From Cinnamomum chago (lineage: Eukaryota; Streptophyta; Magnoliopsida; Laurales; Lauraceae), in the NCBI GenBank assembly GCA_038049695.1, contig CP142459.1, positions 71,480,501-71,544,500 on the forward strand: a DNA stretch of 64,000 nucleotides. Reading direction: 5' to 3'. Of this stretch, positions 50,001-62,895 are shown piece by piece (position 1 is the stretch's first letter; each line of letters starts with the position of its first letter). Below the pieces are notes generated by a model. It saw only the letters and a list, made by a program, of their open reading frames with translations, made no database searches and was not told where the DNA came from. A program made the translations under genes and the position numbers.

Positions 50001-53000
50001 TGCAGCGTGTGTCCTTCCATCAAGAGTGCCATCACGCAATACTCTAGTTGCAGGAAAAATAATCTCTTCAGGAAATGCTTGCATTGAGATCTCAGTATCC
50101 AAAAAAATATTCGCCATGGCCCGTGTTGCTGATTCGGCAACTCCTATAACAGAAGAATTCATAAGCACAACTAACTGAGGAAATGCATCTCTACCAACAG
50201 CAGCTACGTCCTGATTTTCTTTAATGGAAAGGAAAATAGAAGCAAGACAGAATGAAGACTCAATCAATATTCTTTCAGAATCCACATTAAGCAGCTTCTT
50301 GACTGACTGAACTGCCTTGACAGCAATGCTGCTTTCTCGCAAGTCTTTCCGGCAAGCAAATAGTGCTGCAAGAACTGAGACTGCCGTAACCTGAGTTTCT
50401 TCCTTTGTAGAACTCAACATTTTTATAATTGTTTCAATGGCATCATTGGCAGAACTCCCTTCATTTAATATGTCATTAACAGAAAAATTGGAAAGCAGAC
50501 TTCTCAGTGCATCCAAAACATAAACTTTAGACTCAGGCATATCACTGGTAAGTAATGCAGTGAGTTGACTAATAGTCATAGTATCAGATTTATGGATTAC
50601 ATGATTCAATGTCTTTGCTGCAATCTCTTTTCCATCTTGACTTCCATTTTTCAACAACCACAACAAAGCAGGAAGGGCATCAGCACTTTCGACACATGCT
50701 CGTATATCTTCACTGTGACTACATAGGTTTCCAAGAATTTTTGCCGAATCTTCCTTTGCTCTAGCAGATCCTGTTTCTAAAATTTGAACAAGAGGAGGTA
50801 TGCCCCCAGCAGCAGTGATAGCCCATTTACTTTCATCATTCTCATTACATAAAAGACAGAGCAATGCAACCACACATTCTTGCTGCTGCTCTGATGAAAC
50901 GCCAAGAAGAGAGATTAACAGTTGAACCCCCTGGCGACCTTGAAGTGCATACCATAGACTACCATTGTTGTTGCAAAGAATGATCAAAGATCTCATAATC
51001 TCTTCCTGAACCTCATTGGTTGTCATGGTAATCAAACCAACAAGCAACTGTTTCGCATTGGAATTTGTTAGCTTTCTAGAGAATAAATTGTTTCCATATA
51101 AGCTGGCTAGGGCTTCAATTGTATGTTGCTGCACAAGAAATGGTAACTGTGGTTTAAACTGTTCAATCAGTATCTGTTCAATAATGAGAGGGTTTGATGC
51201 TCTTGTAGCCTGTGCTTTGCTATCATATATCATAAGGGCAGAAGCTAAAGCCCCTAATGTATCAGCAACTTGCACAGGGGAAGTGCATGATTTAAGGCTT
51301 TCACCAAGGCTTGAGATGACATACGACAACCCACCTGATATATTTGACAGTGCACACATTGCATTGTCCTGCAGTGCTTGGGCATGCTCACCTTGCATGA
51401 ACTCTTTTGAAGGGGCTATGGTAGCATTTATCAATGCAGGAATCCCATTAGAATTAGCTAGCTCCCCTCTTGCTTCTTTACACTGTGCAGAAAGAGATTT
51501 AAGAGCACCTGCTGCTTCTGCTCTGACTGAGGCTTCATTGACAGGTGACAGTAGCTTGAGGAGTTGTTTAGTAGCATCTGCAGCTAAGATCCTAGGACAA
51601 ACTGAAGAATCTTCCATCATCACACGTGCAAGAAGAAAGCAAACATTTTCTTTGGTCTTTGAATCTCCTGGTGCAAGTAACTTCATAAGGATATCCACCC
51701 CTCCTGCTTCTGTTGTTGCAGGCCAAAATCCTTCAGTACTGCCAGAGAGGTTTCTCAAAGCTCCAGTGAGTAGATTAACAACTAGGCTTTCAACTCTTAG
51801 CCCATTTTGCAGCTGCTGCCACAGAACAGAAACAACTCCTTCAGTTGAGAAGATCTTTGATCTAACATGATCCTTTGATCCACCTTGAGATACAGCATAT
51901 ATAGTCTTGGCTGCAGCAGTTTGACCTTCTGCTGAGCTGGACTTGAGGAGGCCAAGCAGTGGTGGAATGCAACCCCCAAGCAATACTTTTACCCTCAGTT
52001 CATTCTCCTTACAAAGAGAGCCTAAAACAGTAGCAGCCTGCATCTTAACTCCAAGTGGTCCAGACCTAAGAAGAGACACAAGGACTGAAATTGCTTGAGA
52101 GTGAGATCCAACCGCACTGAAAGTATTGTCTGATGTGTTAATAATATCAAGCAACTGCTTTAAGGAGTTTTCTTTCTCTTGCACAGTTGAAGAACTGCAA
52201 CACAGCAGCTCAAAGCACCGGGCAACAGTTGCTAAAGTCCCATCTGGATCTTCCATGCGACCACACTCCCTGCTGGTATAAGTTGCATGAGTTCAGACCA
52301 CAAAGCTTCAGTTGTAAGATTATGACTTAGATGTAAACATGACATAAATAAATACGAAGGCATATCATAACAAGTAAAAATGTGACTAACAAATTCATAC
52401 GACTGTCAAACAAGCTCATGTTTTACCAGCTGTAACAAAAACTTCCAAAATTGAGAAAATATATGAAACTCCTAAAGGAAAAATATATTAAATTTTTATT
52501 CATTCTATAATCCACATTCTGCAACCTAGAATCGCCAAAACCTCCCCTGATATATTCAAAGTGAGTTCAAAATATGCTCAAGATTTAAGGTGATGACTAC
52601 ATAAGACTGGTAACTGGCCAACACACCTTATGAAGTCATGTCTGTGAAAAATATATTACACTGATTTTGTTTCAGGAAGGATTTCATTTTCTGTATAAAT
52701 TTAAGAATGAAGACTCCACTTACTGCATTTTCAATTTCCATCATTTTATGCGGTTAAGACTGAAGACTCAGGATAGATCAGAATGGGAAAACAGAATTCA
52801 TGTAGCCAACCCGAATATAGTTGGGACAAGGCTTTGATGATGATGATGAAGCATTTTTTGTGATGAAATGCATTTATCTAGCAATGAGGTACCAATTCTA
52901 TAGCACATACATTCGAATATGCTTTCCACAAAAATCAGAGATATAACCCAGAAAATCAAAACCACAGAAAATGTCATTACAGAACAAAGGAAAATTGATC

Positions 53001-56000
53001 CATCTCAGAAAATATTTTCTTTTTTCCCCTGAAAATGCGTCACACGAACATGTATGTTAAATAGACTGTTTATGAGGGGGATTCTCTAATAAATGTGGCC
53101 ATGATCGATCAGGGGCTCATGGTGCTTTAATGTTGAGTCCTGATAAGCCCAAGTTGTATAAATTATCAGCCATTTGATCAAAATCTCACTTGGATTTATT
53201 CTGGATGAGCTCAAAGTATCATCTGGCTTTCAAAGGACAACTACATATGACAGATCAATGGGCAACAACGCTCCCTTGGAAATTAAATGCAAATAGATTT
53301 GCCTGTAAATAAAATATGTTACTCATATATTTGCTTTTATGGCCTACATAGTCTATAAATATTTTATTATAAAATGATGATCAAGTAGTCACTTAACCCA
53401 ACTAGACTAGTTAAGCGGTCAATAGATGACTTTTGCAATCCATGTGCTATCCAGTGCAAGCTAAGGATGGAAGGATATAGGTTAGTTAAATAAAGGACAA
53501 TGAAAAGATATCTGCTGTACATTGAGTTTTAGCTGTGCAATAGTATTTTTCCTCTGCAGAGTGAAAATGTCACGGAAACTTTAGATATAATATATATATA
53601 TATATATAATTGTATATATTTCATATATTATAAATGTAAAAGATGCATCCTCGAAGTCGAACCTCGCCCAGTCACTCTCAATTTGAGCATAAGAGGCCCA
53701 GTCAGGTCCAACATGAGGTCAATATGCCCCAACCAGGCCTCCCCAGCCCACCAGGGCCAGCTTGTAAATCTAGTAGGACAAGTGCTCACTTTCATGAACC
53801 CATCCAGAAGACATCCAATACAAAATTTTGTATTAAGAAAAAACAGCTTGTAAATCTAGTAGGATGTAACTGACAACCCAGCTTGTAAATCTTCCTACTC
53901 ACTATCATGAACTTTCAAAAGTTTCTGCTCACTGATATTATTTTGGAGCTTTCTAAGGATCTGATGGCAGGGCTATCAGTTACGTTGTATAAAAAACTGA
54001 AAATTTACAAGCTTCCATGCATGCGATATTTGTTCAATGCATTTAATTGGTTTTCCCTGACTGTTCTGACATATGATAGATGCTAAAACATGTATAGCTG
54101 ATTAATGAACAATGAAATGACTATAATCCAAAACATTTCTATAACAAGTAATATTATGAACTCACCTTAAACCTTTCTTCGTGATTGGGTGTGGTGCTGG
54201 AAGCTCCAGATTTTGAAGCTTTGCCACCACATTTGTTTCCTGTGATGATGGAAAAATGGAAACAACATCACACACCGAGAAAGTTGAGTCCATATTGGTG
54301 ACTAAAGCTCAGTTTAAACAAATCCTACAATTAATCAGTACCAAACATTTTTTATTAGGATTAAATAAATTACACTGGAGCATGTTATTAGTCTGGAAAC
54401 AGATTTAGTTTGGCTGAATTATTTCCCAACAATGCAATGGTGCAAAAAGAGGTGGCAGGTGTTAGACCTATCATTCCAGTGAGCAGCCTATGAAAAAAGA
54501 ATCAAGTCATGAATCATATTGTGTCCCTTTTTCAAGGTGCCTTTACAAAAATGGTAGGATATATTGGGTGGCATCTTGGAGGTAAATGAATTCATTGAAT
54601 CAAAAGTAAAGAGTAGCATAACAAGAAATTCAAATTGGATATGGAGAAAGCATATGATCATCTGGATTGGTCCTTTGGTCCTTCCTATTATATCCACTAG
54701 GTACAATGGCATTTGGATCAAGTGCTGTTAATGAGTATAGGAATACATACCAACAGAACATTTTTCAGTTTTAATCAATGGATTGCCAAATGACTACTTT
54801 AAATACTCAAAAGAATTACATCAAGGAGATCGATTTTCACCTGTTCTGTTAACAGTGGCAGAACTTATTTAACTGCTTCAATGACAACAGAAGTTCTACT
54901 GTTTAGGGAATTCAAGTAAGGTCAACAGAATTACAAATTTTTTCTTTTTCTTTTGTCCTCTGATGCTTCCATTTAAGTTATTACAGAATAGTCTTGCACT
55001 ATGAAGATGCATTGGGGTGACGGCTTCATTCCTAGGAACTTAAGAAAGAGCTATATATATAAGAGCTCTATTGCCTGGGGATACATCTTCAAAAGATGGC
55101 ATTGTTCATTTTGCAGAATTTATTGGCTGTCATACAGTATATCATATTAATTGATATTAAGGAAACATATGATAATGTGGATTGGTCCTTGGTATTATAC
55201 TACTAAGAACAATGGGGGTTTCCAGTCAAAGTGGTGTCAATGGATGTCAGAGATGCATATCATCAGCACAATTTTCAATTTTAATCAATGGTCCACCAAA
55301 AGAGTGCTTTAAAACCTCAAGAGGTTTACTTCAACGAGAACCATTTTCACCTTTTCCGTTACAGTACTGGTGGAAGGACTTGAACTACTTCAAAATGAGA
55401 CAGATTTTAGTATACCAAGGGGATGCATGGTAGGTCAAGATGAGATGGAAGTATGGCTTTTGCAGTTACAGAGAAACAATTATTTTCTGCAATACCTCCT
55501 TTCAGCAGTTGAAGAATCTTCTTGCATTGTCAATATGCATTGATACAGCTTCCAGACTGTAAGTGAAGAATTGATGGTATGACATTTATTCAGGATGACA
55601 TAATTCATTCTGCAAATTCATCAACTTCCACTCCTGGAAGATCTAACCCTAGATTGCCTCCTACTGGAATATCACTATTGAAAATCAAGATCTCATGAAA
55701 TAAAAACAAAACTTATCTGGGTTATGTTGGAGAAGGCATTAGTTTATTAATATCAATTATGGAGAGAATAATATTAAAAACCAACAAGTGTTTTCTTAAC
55801 CACCATTGAAAGATCGAGCAAACTTTAAACAAATAGCCAGTCAGCTATTGAAAAATTGCATCTTCCATGAATAGACTGAATTATGGTTCACATAGACCTG
55901 TAATAGATAAACAAATATGCAGTTAACCCAACAAACTCAGGGTTAATACAATAGCCACAAAGACAGAGCATATGCAAAACTTGTTTCATGGGGTGAAGAC

Positions 56001-56089
56001 ATTTTTTATCAGTTTAAGGCGAAGATATATTCAAAGATGCTATTCAAGTGCTTGAACAAAATAACTGATTTGAAATGTACCAGATCCAT
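44079..56089 (-). CDS. CSI1: CELLULOSE SYNTHASE INTERACTIVE 1-like protein
   Basis: Seven coding exons join in phase: 56081-56089, 54166-54239, 49227-52269, 46493-49037, 45024-45478, 44303-44419 and 44079-44219. They give 2,127 residues from the ATG at 56089, near the 2,150 of Arabidopsis CSI1. Most of the protein is armadillo repeats ([52 protein letters not shown]). The last ~125 residues are a C2 domain ([20 protein letters not shown] to EIEFHWSNK). CSI1 bridges cellulose synthase complexes and cortical microtubules at the plasma membrane. All exons are open. The family's N-terminal block ATTLGWRF is present just upstream of this ATG, but its usual ATG is CTG (56131-56129). An alternative in-frame ATG lies at 54293. 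LINE fragments fill the second coding intron region. Confidence 0.95.
52790..52852 (+). mobile_element. RTE-type LINE/SINE 3' end fragment
   Basis: CCCGAATATAGTTGGGACAA followed by GGCTTTGATGATGATGATGA has the closing motif and trinucleotide tail common to plant RTE-type LINEs and dependent SINEs. It lies in a CSI1 intron, antisense to the gene. Confidence 0.45.
52853..54165. other. CSI1 intron, repeat pieces
   Basis: This intron holds a TA microsatellite at about 53,588-53,610 and three copies of CAGCTTGTAAATCT at about 53,758, 53,846 and 53,880, in a small GC-richer segment. Nothing is coding. Confidence 0.5.
54540..55760 (+). mobile_element. L1 LINE reverse transcriptase fragments, two copies
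   Basis: The plus strand carries two degenerate stretches of L1 reverse transcriptase in the same order. At 54,640-54,900: [36 protein letters not shown]. At 55,150-55,380: [26 protein letters not shown]. The family motif is DMEKAYD-VDW, then SVLINGSPxGFF and LRQGDPLSP. Both are broken by stops and frame changes. The YxDD catalytic block is not readable. They lie within a CSI1 intron, antisense to the gene. Confidence 0.7.
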
Positions 56090-56223
56090 AGTGCCATCCC
56101 CTGGAAACCTCCAACCTAGAGTCGTTGCCAGATTTTCCACCTTTCAAGTTCCCTTCAATCAAATCAACCTGGATTTCAAGATCTTTTCCATCAAAGTCAA
56201 TTAGTAATGAATGAACTTCATAG
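56081..56223 (-). promoter_or_regulatory. CSI1 leader/start exon with upstream ORFs
   Basis: The acceptor (T tract, then TTCAG) is at 56224-56226 and the donor after CTG at 56081. In this exon a 6-codon upstream ORF starts at 56221 and another AUG near 56,190 opens a 10-codon ORF. A third, out-of-frame AUG (GGGATGGCAC, near 56,095) overlaps the main frame. The main frame is open from an upstream TGA through GTG GAA AAT CTG GCA ACG, the family N-terminus. The CTG has A at -3 and G at +4, a strong context for non-AUG initiation. Confidence 0.6.
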
Positions 56224-56699
56224 CTGAACAAAAAAAAAAAAAAATTTTCAAAAAACCAACATCTCAAATTCAAAGCAGACATGCCACCTGCTAAAGCTGT
56301 CTTACTTGCAGACAGACAAACTGAATCTCATCTAATCTAGACAAACGGAACCAAAAGATTCTAACATATTGAAATATCTCTTTAAAAGAGACAAACCCAG
56401 AGCTGTAATTGTAATTGTCAGCATTCCCTTTAACTTCCTCATTGATCTTTCCATTTCAGAATAATTAGGAGCAGACTCAATCAAAGCAATCCATAATACT
56501 CAATCTAATCTCACATGGTCAATCAAAATTCACTGGATAAACTCAACTTCCTCAATGTTTTAGAAACATATAAACAGAGCACAGCCAATTTCAAAGCAAT
56601 CAACAGCTCAAACCTTTAATCATTCAACAACACAACAGATAAAGCCAATTCGGAAAAATCAGTAGTAGAAGGAGAAGTGCTCGTAGATAAGAAAGAAAC

Positions 56700-56778
56700 C
56701 TTGATAACCGTTGGTTGGAATCTGAAAGTTTCTGCGTAAGCACTTGGAAAAGCAGAGAGAGGAAGGAGGAATATGAGG
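56700..56778 (-). promoter_or_regulatory. CSI1 non-coding first exon, below a TATA box
   Basis: CTATATAACG on the minus strand at 56807-56814 is a good TATA box, placing the start near 56,778. A donor (TATCAAG, then GTTTCT) lies at 56700, so the first exon would be about 79 nt of leader spliced to the exon at 56223. Inferred from sequence signals only. Confidence 0.4.
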
Positions 56779-57429
56779 AGTCGTTGATTTAATTCCTTGT
56801 TTAACGTTATATAGTCTTGTCTTTTGGGTGCAGTGGTGGCACTGATGGTGGAGAGTGTTATGGCGCCTCGTAATGAGTGAGACAGCGTCTGCATGCTTTC
56901 TAAACGCGCGGAGGGCCAACGTGTATTTCATTTTCCACGCTCCATAGACAAACAAAATGTGGAAAATCAAGTTTGCCATTGAATCAATGGTGGAAATTTA
57001 AATATTTTCCGCGGAGCTAATAGTACAATAAAAGTACGATATATAGGATATCATTGATGCGAAAATGTGTGATATCACATGGCTGTAGAAAATCGCACAA
57101 GCAACTCTATGGCAATTTATTAAACTTCAACTATTGATAGGCGAATATCAGGTATTAGAGTAGTCATTCGAGCAAAATGCCTTTTCTCAATCTCTCTCTT
57201 TGAACTCTGCCACTGACACTTTTAGTTTGTTTCTTAAGACATGATCATGAGATATATAAAGAATAATTGATTTTTAATTGAAATATAAATTATTACTATA
57301 ATTTATGGTGTTGGGAATTAAGCCATCCACTGGGGTTTTTGGATGCTATGATCTTTTGCCATAATTTTAAATTCCAACCACTTGAAAAGTTATAGAAGTA
57401 AAACTTTTTTCAAAAATCCAACATGCTAA

Positions 57430-57686
57430 AGCATTATTTGGTGTCTCTACTCTTATTTCTACATAGCTACCGAAAATAGAGTCAGAAAGGGGCCACCAAA
57501 AAAAGAGGCTAGGGCTCTTATTTTCACAAGCCCATGAATAGGGCCTTTTATTTTAAGAGGATTTGCATCTACTTTTCTAAAGTGGGTTTAGGGTGAAATC
57601 ATGTGTCAAACACGCTTATCTTCCAAACATCTATCCGTTTTAGACATTACAAATAGAAATTGGAAATAGAGATGGCAAACACGTGC
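57430..57686. mobile_element. MITE with TAA duplication
   Basis: The ends (AGCATTATTTGGTGTCTCTA and, reversed, GCACGTGTTTGCCATCTCTA) match over about 30 bp with small gaps. TAA flanks both sides (57427-57429 and 57687-57689), the PIF/Harbinger pattern. No coding capacity. Confidence 0.6.
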
Positions 57687-57689
57687 TAA

Positions 57690-58814
57690 GCATTTCTGTA
57701 TGCTCTAGCGAAGTGGAAGATTAAGGAATTCCACTTAGCGGACAACTTTTTGAGAGTCTATAAACTTTACCAACATAAATTCTTAGAATTTCTTTCCAGA
57801 AACAGGCCTATACCAAGAGAAACTGCTTTTTTCTAACACTTTCAATATGCAGGGAGACTTGGCGCTGCTTATGCAAAGTTGATTTGATCCACAGCCAGGA
57901 GTTCCACATCATGGTGAGTCTCACAGGGTAAATTATAACATCAGTTTTCTTGGCTACAGCTCATTAAACTCCTAGGAATTCAAAATGAATTAGATAATAC
58001 AAAGGAGCATTAAAGGAAAGATGACTTTAATGATGTAAGCTGGATATGTATATATATAGATGAAACAGTTACTTTCCTAGAAACATTAGGATATAAACAT
58101 TGTCCTACCTGTCTAATTGCATATGAATTTGACCATTGACTATATTTTTTTTTTTCTTTTGAGGGCCCACTTGATGGTCCTCAGTCCCCAACCAAACTTC
58201 TTACCAACCATCACTAAAAATCCATCAATTAATTCAACCCTACAAGGACTCAAATGAAGTATCATTCTTGTAAGTGATGATTATTTCTTGTTCGACCAAA
58301 ACTTCCTTGAGGATGCATGCTTGCCTTCCATTTCTGTAATAGTTTCAAGTATTAACAATAAAAAACGATTACTTATACTGGTATTAAATATTAAAGTAGC
58401 AGGCATTATGATTAGTTGTTCTCTGTGCTGCCAGAGTATGATAACAGATAATAATGGAAATAATGAGCATGGCCAGCACTATTATTGCACTCAATGAACA
58501 GGTTTTAATTAACCTCATTGGTCAAGCTGGTGCATTGAAGTAAATCACAACGTTCAGTTGCTGCATAAGAATATGCAATTGTGATAGGCCCTGTCTTATT
58601 TTGTGCAAGTGGGGGCCATTGATCAGATAAAAAATTTATGATAGATGATGGGGCCCTTCTTGGATGGCTCACATCACTCTCAATCCAACCTGTTTTCACT
58701 TTTTAGAAGATCAAGAAGGCTTAGATCAACGGTGTAGAAAAACTTGAGAGAGCATGAAAGGTGGGTTTGAGTGTGAGCTGTGTCTGTGAGAAATCTAAAT
58801 TATTGCTTCTTAGA
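57690..58814. other. Intergenic, no gene seen
   Basis: AT-rich, with only short scattered frames. Confidence 0.5.
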
Positions 58815-59060
58815 TTTTTTTTTTTTTTTATTGTCAGAAGAGGAATGCCATTAAAAGAGAAATACATCCAACAAAACAGCCACAATATATTGCTCCAAGA
58901 TCTTACCCAGCATTAAGGTGGTAGCTTACAAACAGCCCTAGGTACAATGTGTACAATATGGCAAGGCTCTAAAATATCACATGAACAGCTCTTTGAAAAA
59001 TGCTTAAACCTAAACCGCCCAGGAGCGAATTTCAGATCTAAAAGCAGCTGTACGGTGAAT
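58815..59060 (-). mobile_element. Possible L1 LINE 3' end
   Basis: The T tract at about 58,816-58,830 followed on the plus strand by ATTGTCAGAAGAGGAATGCC and ATTAAAAG is, reversed, the CTTTTAATGGCATTCCTC and poly(A) ending common in plant L1 elements. Its 5' limit is not defined. Confidence 0.4.
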
Positions 59061-62000
59061 ATTGCAAGCGCTTTTTAAAGAAAGAAATAAAGAGAAAAAA
59101 AAAATCCATTATACTCAAAGTTAAGGATGGTGAGGAATATGGGGGTCCTTTCCAAGTCAAAAGGTCAAAAATGAGAAGGCGGAAAGCTATCATCTGTTTC
59201 TTCCACCATATTAAAATCTGAGAATTTTGCTGTTTGTCTACCAGTGGAATAATTTGGCCTCTCAATCGTTACTTTCAGCATCCATTTCTTTTAAGTTTGT
59301 AAGTCTCAGTGTACTGTTGATCATGTTGGGATTACATGCCCCACAGAGAGTACTTTTTCTGTAGAAAAACATGAAAGTATAATCCAATTGGAGTGGCTGA
59401 CAAGCTATCTCTGATTCTGATATAGAAGGCACATTTTCCATGGGACCCACTTCTTATCTTTTTGCTCTTTTTGGTTTTTTTATGGGGTCATGTTTTATCA
59501 ATTAAATAGCTTTACAATTCAGCCCCTTTGGATTCACCATGATCTTAATTTTACATTGTTCCATACATTAGTTAATTTTGAATTTTATCAAAAATAAATA
59601 AATAATTACATAATGTATACTCATTAAACTTTGAATATTTGAAAGGAAGTGCTATAATTAGTTGATCAATTATGCTTCCCTTGACAATCATGCATTCAAA
59701 AGGATTTAGCTAAAAGGGAGCTTTTTTTTAAAGGAAATGCCTAGGTGTTTTATAGAATCCTTTTGCATAAAAGCTTATAAGGAGGCATTTGTTTGTGTGG
59801 GAGGAGAATTATGAATTCTACGAATACTGTCCAACTAGGATATCGCTAGAATTTTAAGAAATTGAAAGTCTAAAACTGACGAGAGCTGAATTTTTAGAAT
59901 CCCAACTGTCGAATAGAAAATTTCAAATATTCCATAAACAACAACCGACAACGCTTTGAGTAATTCCCAAACATAAGACATTGCTTTGAGTATTTTTTTC
60001 ACCCATCTATGACCAAAGCAGCTGAGCTCAATCACTAAAAGAAATAAGAGCTTCTGTGTAATGCACTAATGCTGCAGAAGAAGAAATATGGGGTCCTCTT
60101 ATAAAACACCCATGGCATGTCATATCTCTTCTTTGAACCATGTAATTTCTCAAGATCTCACTATCTTTTGTTTTTTAAAAAGACTAGGTTTCACATAAAA
60201 TCCCCAAGAATTTCGACCACTTCTTTTTATTTTTTAAATCAAATATATGTAAGTTTTCTCTAATTGATGATCGTTTATATCCATTAAATAAGAAGCTCAA
60301 ATTAGAAATTCCCAACGGTCATAAGCTCCCTTCATTGTATGCCTCAAACCGAGTGCAGAAATTGACATGCCTACAACAGTACGGATAGGGACTGCAGTTT
60401 TGACTAAAGTGGAATTGTTGTCCTAAAATCTTCCAGATGATTTACTTGCAAAAAAAATACAGTTAGAGCTCAATAGAAAACAAATTTATAATCCACGGTC
60501 CATAATCAACTATCAAACAGCCATCACTAGAAGGATTCCAATCCATGAAAAACTTGACTAAACCTATGCTTTTACTTCTCCCTCCCTCCCTCCCTCCCTC
60601 CCTCCCTCTCTAAATAATTGACAACATCATCAGCCATTCTATAGTCGGGTTTGCAATGAAGAACTCAACCAGGTTCTAGAATTGTCTTTTTTATGATGTG
60701 GTAAGGAGTATCGGTTCTTATATATTCGGGGTTTGAATCTCGTGTACGTCATTTCTTCCCACTTGTGCAAGCTATTTTTACACTTGTGTGGTTTTCTTTG
60801 TACCTGTGTTGGCCTCCTTTACACTTGAGTGAGCTACTTTTCCGTATGTATGCGGCCTCTCTCATGGGTCACATCCCCCTTAATTGGAGTAAAAAAATCT
60901 AATGATGCTGAAGAGACTGATGGTTGCAAGAAAATGCCAAGAAAGAAATCAATGAGAGATAAAAAGGGCACACTAAAATGTTGTCTTGGGATGCCCTTCG
61001 AGTGGTGGAAACTGTTAGTGGGAAAATGTTTTGTCCATTGAGTCTGGAATTATGTGTCTAGTGCTTTTGTTAGCTAGTGTGGGAATTTGCTATTTTACTA
61101 GGAAGTCTAATGCTGCATTGTATATTCTAGCTAGATTTGGTCTTAGGTCCCATATGGACATGGTGTGGTTTCATAATTTCCAGAACTCGCATGGAAGTTG
61201 ATTAATCCTTTGGAGGTTACTTTGTTAGTTTGGAATAAAATAAGTTTTTTTTTTTTTTAAGATGCTATTATCACTAAGATGAATTTGATGACATGAAGAT
61301 CCGCAAATGTAGAAGATCTTTTAGAGTCTATTTGTTTCATGTAATTGAATTATTAGGAATTATAAGATTGTATTTCTATAAGTAGTTCACAATGAAGAAT
61401 AAAAGGGTGAATATAAATAAATGCAAGGACATGAATCCATAAAAAAAAAAGATGAGAAATAAATACTCATTCATCACCTAATCAAATCATTGAAAAATCA
61501 AATGTCTCATTTACATCTATAGCTTATGTCCTTCATTCTTTACTTCTTTTATAACCCTCGCTCGAGATCATTTGACAATGAACCTTCTTGCGTTTCGTAA
61601 GGTGAAACCTTCTTGTGCACTCATTCTTTTCTGATGTTTAGATGTCTTTTCTATTTTTGGACGTCTAGGGAGACATAGAGAGGGGCTTGGAGATTCCATA
61701 AGAGGCCCGATCCAACAAAAGGCCTTGCATGTTTTGAAGACCATAAGAGTCCGGCTTTGTGCAAAGCTGATGTTCATGTACCCCAAAGCACTAAGAAAAA
61801 AAAGATTGATGGATAAAGAAGGTGGTCTTATAATAAAGCTGATGTTCACTCTTTGAATGCCTCCGAATGCCTTTCAAGACAATAAAGAGAAAGATATACA
61901 ATAATCAATATTATTTTCAAAACTCTGGTACAATTTAATTTTCATCTTTCTTGAATTCCATATAAGAAATTCAAATTTTAATCTTGGACTTAGAATGAAG

Positions 62001-62370
62001 GGAAATAAAAGATATAGTAAATTTACTGGATTATTTGGAATGTTACCCGGCTTATTGTTCGATCATGGCCAACTAGGTAAACGACCTGACCCAACGCCCT
62101 TCTACAGGGCCAGAAAATAAAGTCTTCATCAGCTCTGAAACCATTTGTAACAACCCGGTTTGCTGTCCACGTGATATTATCCGCTTTGACTCATGGGTTT
62201 CCGACCCAATCTTACCTCACGGTTTTTAAAGGGCCTCATGTGAATGTGAGACTAGGTCACATACATATACGCTTAAGATCTGGACTAGCATATTTTCAAT
62301 GTGGGACTTATGCACCACTGCATACAAAGTCCTCATAGGACCCAACTCCCTTCAACGGGGGAGCCATAGG
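59061..62370. other. Intergenic, no gene seen
   Basis: No recognised gene. A CCCT microsatellite is at about 60,579-60,609. 61,310-61,570 has a MITE-like AT-rich segment ending in GATCATTTGACAATGAACC, similar to the family at 791-1078. Confidence 0.45.
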
Positions 62371-62560
62371 TAGGGGCGGACCTACATGTAGGCCATGGCC
62401 CCTCTTAAGTTTTTAAATTGCTACTTTTTACCACTAAGATTTTTGTAATTTTTTTAATTTGCCTCCTAAAGTATTAAAAAAAAAATTTAATAAATTTTAT
62501 TTGGTCCCCTAGTTCCATTTTTTGGGTTAGCCCCTGGCCGCTCGCATGACTTGTAATGTC
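62371..62560. mobile_element. hAT-like terminal fragment
   Basis: TAGGGGCGGACCTACATG is a common left end of plant non-autonomous hAT elements. No matching right end (GGTCCGCCCCTA type) was found downstream, so this is probably truncated. Confidence 0.35.
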
Positions 62561-62778
62561 ATATCTTGACTCGGACAGTTTTTGAGCACCTTGTTTTACA
62601 GATGATAAGACATATGATATGCACCAATTATCTACATTTTTTTCTTTTTTAATATGAGTAACGCAAACAATACTTAAAGAGTTGAAAAGATCAAGCAAGC
62701 ACAAGCAGGTAGAATCCAAAAGCCTAAACCCTGGATTCTTGGAGTTGAAGGGTATCTCTAAGATCCAGTGCATATGGA

Positions 62779-62895
62779 GAACCATGAAGATTTATTTAGT
62801 CCCTAGAACTCTCAGAAGAATTCCATGGAGGGACTTATGAACCATGAAGATTTATTTAGTCCCTAGAACTCTCAGAAGAATTCCATGGAGGGACC
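62779..62895. repeat. 60-bp tandem duplication, identical copies
   Basis: ACCATGAAGATTTATTTAGT starts at 62781 and again at 62841. The two copies are identical over at least 54 bp (through GGAGGGAC), so the duplication is very recent or an assembly artefact. Confidence 0.95.

Noticed and set aside
48496-51870. Long plus-strand open frames of 145 and 284 codons over the CSI1 exons
   Set aside because: They are antisense shadows of the armadillo-repeat coding sequence.
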